From: Verrucomicrobiota bacterium
Lineage (GTDB): Bacteria; Verrucomicrobiota; Verrucomicrobiia; Opitutales; Oceanipulchritudinaceae
Direction of reading: 5' to 3'
DNA length: 18,612 bases
Assembly: GCA_009908535.1 (NCBI GenBank)
Contig: JAAAOD010000219.1
Span: forward strand, 1 to 18,612
The notes under the pieces are model-generated. The model did no database searches, was not told the origin of the DNA, and was given only the letters and a program-made list of their open reading frames with translations. Positions within the stretch are counted from its first letter, which is position 1, and each line of letters starts with the position of its first letter. Of the stretch, positions 15,463 through 18,612 are shown in pieces. A program made the position numbers and the translations under genes.

Positions 15463-16488
15463 ATGAAAAAGGGGAAACCTTCCGTCGCCACCGCTGACTC
15501 CGGCCCGAAGCCGCCCCCGCCTCCCTCCGTTGAGCCGGAACTGAGCCTCGTGGTACCGTTCTACAACGAGGGCGAGGGCGTGGAGGCCTTTTTTGAGGAA
15601 ACCTTGCCGGTCCTGCGCAAGGAGGGAATCGCCTTCGAAATCATCTGTGTCAACGACGGCAGCCGTGACCTAACCCTTGCCCGGCTTCTCGAACAGCGAA
15701 AGAAGGAACCGCGCATCCGCGTCCTGCATTTCACGCGCAACTTCGGCAAGGAGATCGCCCTCACGGCCGGGCTTGACCACGCCCGCGGGCGGGCGGTCAT
15801 TCCGATGGACAGCGACCTGCAGGACCCGCCGGCGCTCATTCCGCACCTTATCGCGAAATGGCGCGACGGCCACAAGATCGTCAACGCCCGCCGCGCCGAC
15901 CGTATGAGCGACAGCTGGATGAAGCGCGCGACCGCCGCGGCCTTTTATCATATCTTCAACAAGATCAGCGACACCCCTATCCCGGAACAGACCGGCGATT
16001 TCCGTTTGCTCGACGCCTCCGTGGTCGCGGACCTGCGACGCCTGCCCGAGCGCGACCGCTTCATGAAGGGCCTCTTCGCGTGGATCGGCCATGCCTCGGC
16101 GGAGATCACCTACGAGCGTCCCTCGCGCACCCAAGGCCGTACGAGCTGGAACTACTGGAAGCTCTGGAACTTCGCCCTCGGGGGCATCATCTCCTTCAGC
16201 CGCTTTCCCCTGCGGATCTGGAACTATATCGGTCTCAGCATCGCCGTAATGAGTTTTTTCTACGCCTCTTTCCTCGTCGTGCGGACGCTCCTCTTCGGTC
16301 GCGACGTCCCGGGCTATGCCTCCATCATGGTGGTGATGCTGTTTCTCGGCGGCATCCAGCTCATCGGGATCGGCATCCTCGGGGAATACCTCGGCCGCGT
16401 CTTTATCGAAAGCAAGCAGCGGCCGCTTTACCTCGTGCAGCGGCGGTACGGGTTTCCCGAAGAAGAGGAGGACGGCGGGGATGCCTAA
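15463..16488 (+). CDS. Family 2 glycosyltransferase, GtrB / DPM1-like
   Basis: The 341-residue protein makes polyprenyl-phosphate-linked sugar from a nucleotide-sugar at the inner membrane. GT-A motifs are in order: VPFYNE (31-36), NDGS (64-67), 'RNFGKEIALTAGLDHARG' (92-109), DSDLQDPP (116-123) and PERDRFMKG (195-203). Two C-terminal membrane helices (about 253-275 and 286-308) end in 'GIGILGEYLGRVFIESKQRPLY', the typical GtrB ending. A Pro-rich stretch (residues 15-22) precedes the catalytic domain and is unusual. The ATG at 15463 is chosen over a TTG at 15424. It overlaps the next gene by 8 nt. In phage and bacterial Gtr systems GtrB supplies the lipid-linked sugar for a GtrC transferase; no GtrA flippase lies in the window. 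Confidence 0.9.
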   Translation: MKKGKPSVATADSGPKPPPPPSVEPELSLVVPFYNEGEGVEAFFEETLPVLRKEGIAFEIICVNDGSRDLTLARLLEQRKKEPRIRVLHFTRNFGKEIALTAGLDHARGRAVIPMDSDLQDPPALIPHLIAKWRDGHKIVNARRADRMSDSWMKRATAAAFYHIFNKISDTPIPEQTGDFRLLDASVVADLRRLPERDRFMKGLFAWIGHASAEITYERPSRTQGRTSWNYWKLWNFALGGIISFSRFPLRIWNYIGLSIAVMSFFYASFLVVRTLLFGRDVPGYASIMVVMLFLGGIQLIGIGILGEYLGRVFIESKQRPLYLVQRRYGFPEEEEDGGDA

Positions 16489-17971
16489 GCTTCTTGCCCG
16501 GCATCCTTTTTGCGGCCTCTTTCTGCTCTGTTTTGGCACATGGATTGTCTTCAGCTGGCCGGCCATGACGACGGCCTGGTGGTTCCAGGACGACTTCAAC
16601 ATGTACGATCCCATGTTTTCGTTCTGGGACGCTCTCATCGGCGGCTGGCATAATGCCCGGCTGCTGTTGGGCCCGGCACATCTCCCGATGCGTATGGATG
16701 CCCCTCCGGAGACGAACGGGATCAACCTTCTCCTCCGCTTCTTCCAGGCCGGTCTGCACGCCTGGGTCGGGACGCTGATCGCCTTTCTGCTGCACCGGCG
16801 GGTCCCCGTGCTCGGGGCGATGGCCTGCGGGTGGCTGTTCGTCACGTGGGGCTACCATGCACAGGCCAGCCTCTGGTGGTCAGCCAACATCTATGTCTAC
16901 GGCGCCCTCTTTTCGCTTATGGGGACGTGGGCCGTTCTCCGCGGAACGGAAACGGGACGTTCCCGGCTCTGCTGGCTGGGCGTCCTCGGCCTCTTCGCCT
17001 CCATGCACACCAACCAGGCGGTGGCCCTCGCCGGGCCGATGATCTTCGCCATGCTTGTTGTACTCGAGTGGCTCGAGGAAGGACGGTTCGATGGGCCGAT
17101 CGCCCTGAAACGGGGGGCATGGCAGGCGGGCGCGCTCGTCGCCGGACTTGCGGTCTCTCTTCTGCAGATGCGGATCGGCGGCGTGGACCGCGTTTACGAC
17201 AAGCCCATCGCGGAGCGGCTGCAATTTGTCACTGAGCAGATCCTGAATTTCCTTTACCGACTCGATCTCTACAACGGTTTCCTCCCCGCCGGGCATTTCC
17301 TTGTCCTTGGTCTCGGAATGGTCGCGCTGATTCTCGGACGGAAGCGGCCGGGCTATAAAGCCCTTCCCCTTCTTACCGGGCTCTTCCTGCCGGTCGTTCT
17401 CGCCCTTGCCGCCGTCGCGGCGCTATTTGCCTCCGGTTCGGTATGGCCGTCCTTCCGGGTGATGTACCTGATGCCGCTGGTTCTGACCGGCTCCCTCGCC
17501 CTCGCCTTTCATGCGGGCCGGCATTGGCCCTTCCTTTGCCGGGCCGCCCTTGCCGTCGCCCTCCTTACCGGCCTCGCTTCCTTTCCCCATGCCCGGCAGA
17601 ACGCACGCGACCTCGTTGCCCTCTACCGGAACGACGTACGCGTTCTTGAAAAATTGCAGGCCTTCGCGGATGAGCACGGCACCGACCGCGTCCTCATCAT
17701 GGACTGGCAGCGCTCACGCCCGTGGCAGTGGTACCCGAACGCTTACCAATTGGCATCGCACTACGGCGACAACGTCCGCTCCATCCTGCAGACGGAATGG
17801 TCCAACTACCGCGTTATCTGGTACTACACCGACCTCGAGCATGTTCCTCACGACCAGTGGGAACCGCTGCGCGAGAAATACGCCGACCTCGCGCGTAACC
17901 TGCCGCACGACCAGCCGTTCCGCTTTCACTACGTCGAGGAGGAGGATTTTGTCCTCTTTGTACCGCGATGA
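16481..17971 (+). CDS. Multi-pass membrane protein, probable GtrC/GtrII-like glycosyltransferase
   Basis: The 496-residue protein has about nine to eleven hydrophobic helices up to about residue 370, then a soluble C-terminal region of about 120 residues. After the first helix it has WWFQDDFNMY (33-42); an acidic pair in the first extracytoplasmic loop is the expected catalytic site of GT-C fold, lipid-phosphate-sugar-using glycosyltransferases. Another loop has 'GYHAQASLWWSANIYVYG', also common in such enzymes. The start overlaps the GtrB-like gene by 8 nt with GAGGAG upstream, so the two are coupled. Together they suggest transfer of a lipid-linked sugar onto a surface glycan or protein in the periplasm. 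Family assignment rests on topology, the DD motif and the partner gene, not on strong similarity; a PMT-like mannosyltransferase is an alternative. Confidence 0.65.
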   Translation: MPKLLARHPFCGLFLLCFGTWIVFSWPAMTTAWWFQDDFNMYDPMFSFWDALIGGWHNARLLLGPAHLPMRMDAPPETNGINLLLRFFQAGLHAWVGTLIAFLLHRRVPVLGAMACGWLFVTWGYHAQASLWWSANIYVYGALFSLMGTWAVLRGTETGRSRLCWLGVLGLFASMHTNQAVALAGPMIFAMLVVLEWLEEGRFDGPIALKRGAWQAGALVAGLAVSLLQMRIGGVDRVYDKPIAERLQFVTEQILNFLYRLDLYNGFLPAGHFLVLGLGMVALILGRKRPGYKALPLLTGLFLPVVLALAAVAALFASGSVWPSFRVMYLMPLVLTGSLALAFHAGRHWPFLCRAALAVALLTGLASFPHARQNARDLVALYRNDVRVLEKLQAFADEHGTDRVLIMDWQRSRPWQWYPNAYQLASHYGDNVRSILQTEWSNYRVIWYYTDLEHVPHDQWEPLREKYADLARNLPHDQPFRFHYVEEEDFVLFVPR

Positions 17972-17986
17972 GCGGATAGATTCAGC

Positions 17987-18612
17987 TTACAGAGGGCGTT
18001 TACCGGTCGACGGAGAACAATCCGGCCGCTCAGCAAGAAAGAGGTTTTTCAGCTCCTCGTTGTTGGCAGTTGCCTGTCTTCGTATGGAGGGGGGCTTCTG
18101 GATGCGGTCCTCCGGAACGGCGGGGAGGTCGAGGCTTTCAAGGAGTTCACGGAAAGCCTCGCGCTGGCGCGAGGCGAAGTCCTCGTAGACGATGACCTTC
18201 GGTTGCAGCCCTTCGGCGGCAAAAAATGCCTCCCATGCGGCCTCCTCCTTACGGATCCTCTGCAGGCAGCGGGCGATGTCCGCCGCAGAATAGGGCACGT
18301 CCTCCTGGACACCGGCCTCGCTGCGCCACTTATCGGTCTTTTCCGCCTTGTAGAGGGAGACCGCCTGCGCGACCTTGTCCCGCCGCCGCACCCAGAGGCA
18401 TTCGGGATTGCGCAGCAAGGAAAGCGGGGAGGCCCCCTCCTGTCCGCGGAAGGCGGCGAAAACCGGCCACATCATTTTCAGGCTGATGCGCCCGTCGGCG
18501 GCGGCCTTTTCGCGCCGCAGGGCCTCAAGGAGGGGACCGAGGCGCGTTTCCCCCGGGACCCCGAGGTGGGCGGCGTCGCCCTCGACGGTCCCGAAGGCGA
18601 ACCATTCGCCGG
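17987..18612 (-). CDS. Stf0-family sulfotransferase, C-terminal part (partial)
   Basis: About 207 residues are visible before the stop at 17987; the frame is open to the window edge, so the N terminus with the PAPS 5'-loop is missing. In the visible part, a GEWF motif is followed about 40 residues later by GRISLKMMWPVF, and then by 'LWVRRRDKVAQAVSLYKA' with a Trp after 'EKTDK'. This pattern is characteristic of Stf0, the mycobacterial trehalose 2-sulfotransferase family, where the Arg/Ser region contacts the PAPS 3'-phosphate. Full members have about 250-270 residues, so only some 50 are missing. The sugar acceptor in this organism is unknown. It is convergent with the GtrC-like gene, 15 nt apart, and distinct in sequence from the sulfotransferase at 6424-7365. 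Confidence 0.85.
   Translation of the reverse strand, partial: GEWFAFGTVEGDAAHLGVPGETRLGPLLEALRREKAAADGRISLKMMWPVFAAFRGQEGASPLSLLRNPECLWVRRRDKVAQAVSLYKAEKTDKWRSEAGVQEDVPYSAADIARCLQRIRKEEAAWEAFFAAEGLQPKVIVYEDFASRQREAFRELLESLDLPAVPEDRIQKPPSIRRQATANNEELKNLFLAERPDCSPSTGKRPL

Noticed and set aside
15670..16845. 391-codon minus-strand open frame opposite the gtrB/gtrC-like genes
   Set aside because: It spans two overlapping plus-strand genes that have clear motifs; it is an antisense shadow.

Overview
The window is 18.6 kb of GC-rich, gene-dense chromosomal DNA from a Gram-negative bacterium. A TonB-dependent receptor end, an LpxR-type lipid A deacylase and a periplasmic TesA-type esterase show an outer membrane. 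LL-diaminopimelate aminotransferase (DapL), a TrpB2-type tryptophan synthase, many genes without a clear Shine-Dalgarno site, and palindromic 'GTAGCGAAC' intergenic repeats suggest Verrucomicrobiota, perhaps Opitutae. The lineage is inferred from gene content only. I see no phage, plasmid, IS element or CRISPR array.

Layout. 2-301: 3' end of a TonB-dependent receptor gene. 298-402: an intergenic repeat cluster folding into a long hairpin between convergent genes. 419-2941 (minus): trpB2 followed by a Gfo/Idh/MocA oxidoreductase. 3056-3373 (plus): a short mini-RNase III-like protein, then tRNA-Pro(GGG) at 3453-3529. 3558-4739 (minus): a GT4 glycosyltransferase. 4856-5323 (plus): a hotdog thioesterase. 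5332-9885 (minus): a likely four-gene operon panC - nadB - sulfotransferase - lpxR-like, whose last gene carries a frameshift. 10026-11255 (plus): dapL. 11311-12036 (minus): a TesA-like esterase, divergent from an ABC ATPase/permease pair (12106-15350), the same arrangement as tesA-ybbA-ybbP in E. coli. 15463-17971 (plus): a GtrB-like polyprenyl-phosphate glycosyltransferase overlapping a GtrC/GtrII-like membrane protein. 17987-18612 (minus): the C-terminal part of a Stf0-type sulfotransferase that runs off the window.

How the genes fit together. One group is core biosynthesis: pantothenate/CoA (panC), NAD (nadB), lysine/peptidoglycan diaminopimelate (dapL) and tryptophan (trpB2). The other group points to the cell envelope: a GT4, a GtrB/GtrC-like pair, two sulfotransferases of different families, a lipid A deacylase relic and a YbbAP-like exporter. 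Together these suggest a glycosylated and perhaps sulfated surface.

I did not find a convincing wholly new system. The points most worth checking are the lpxR frameshift, a PanC with several substituted active-site positions, the intergenic palindromes, and the Gtr-like pair next to a sulfotransferase.
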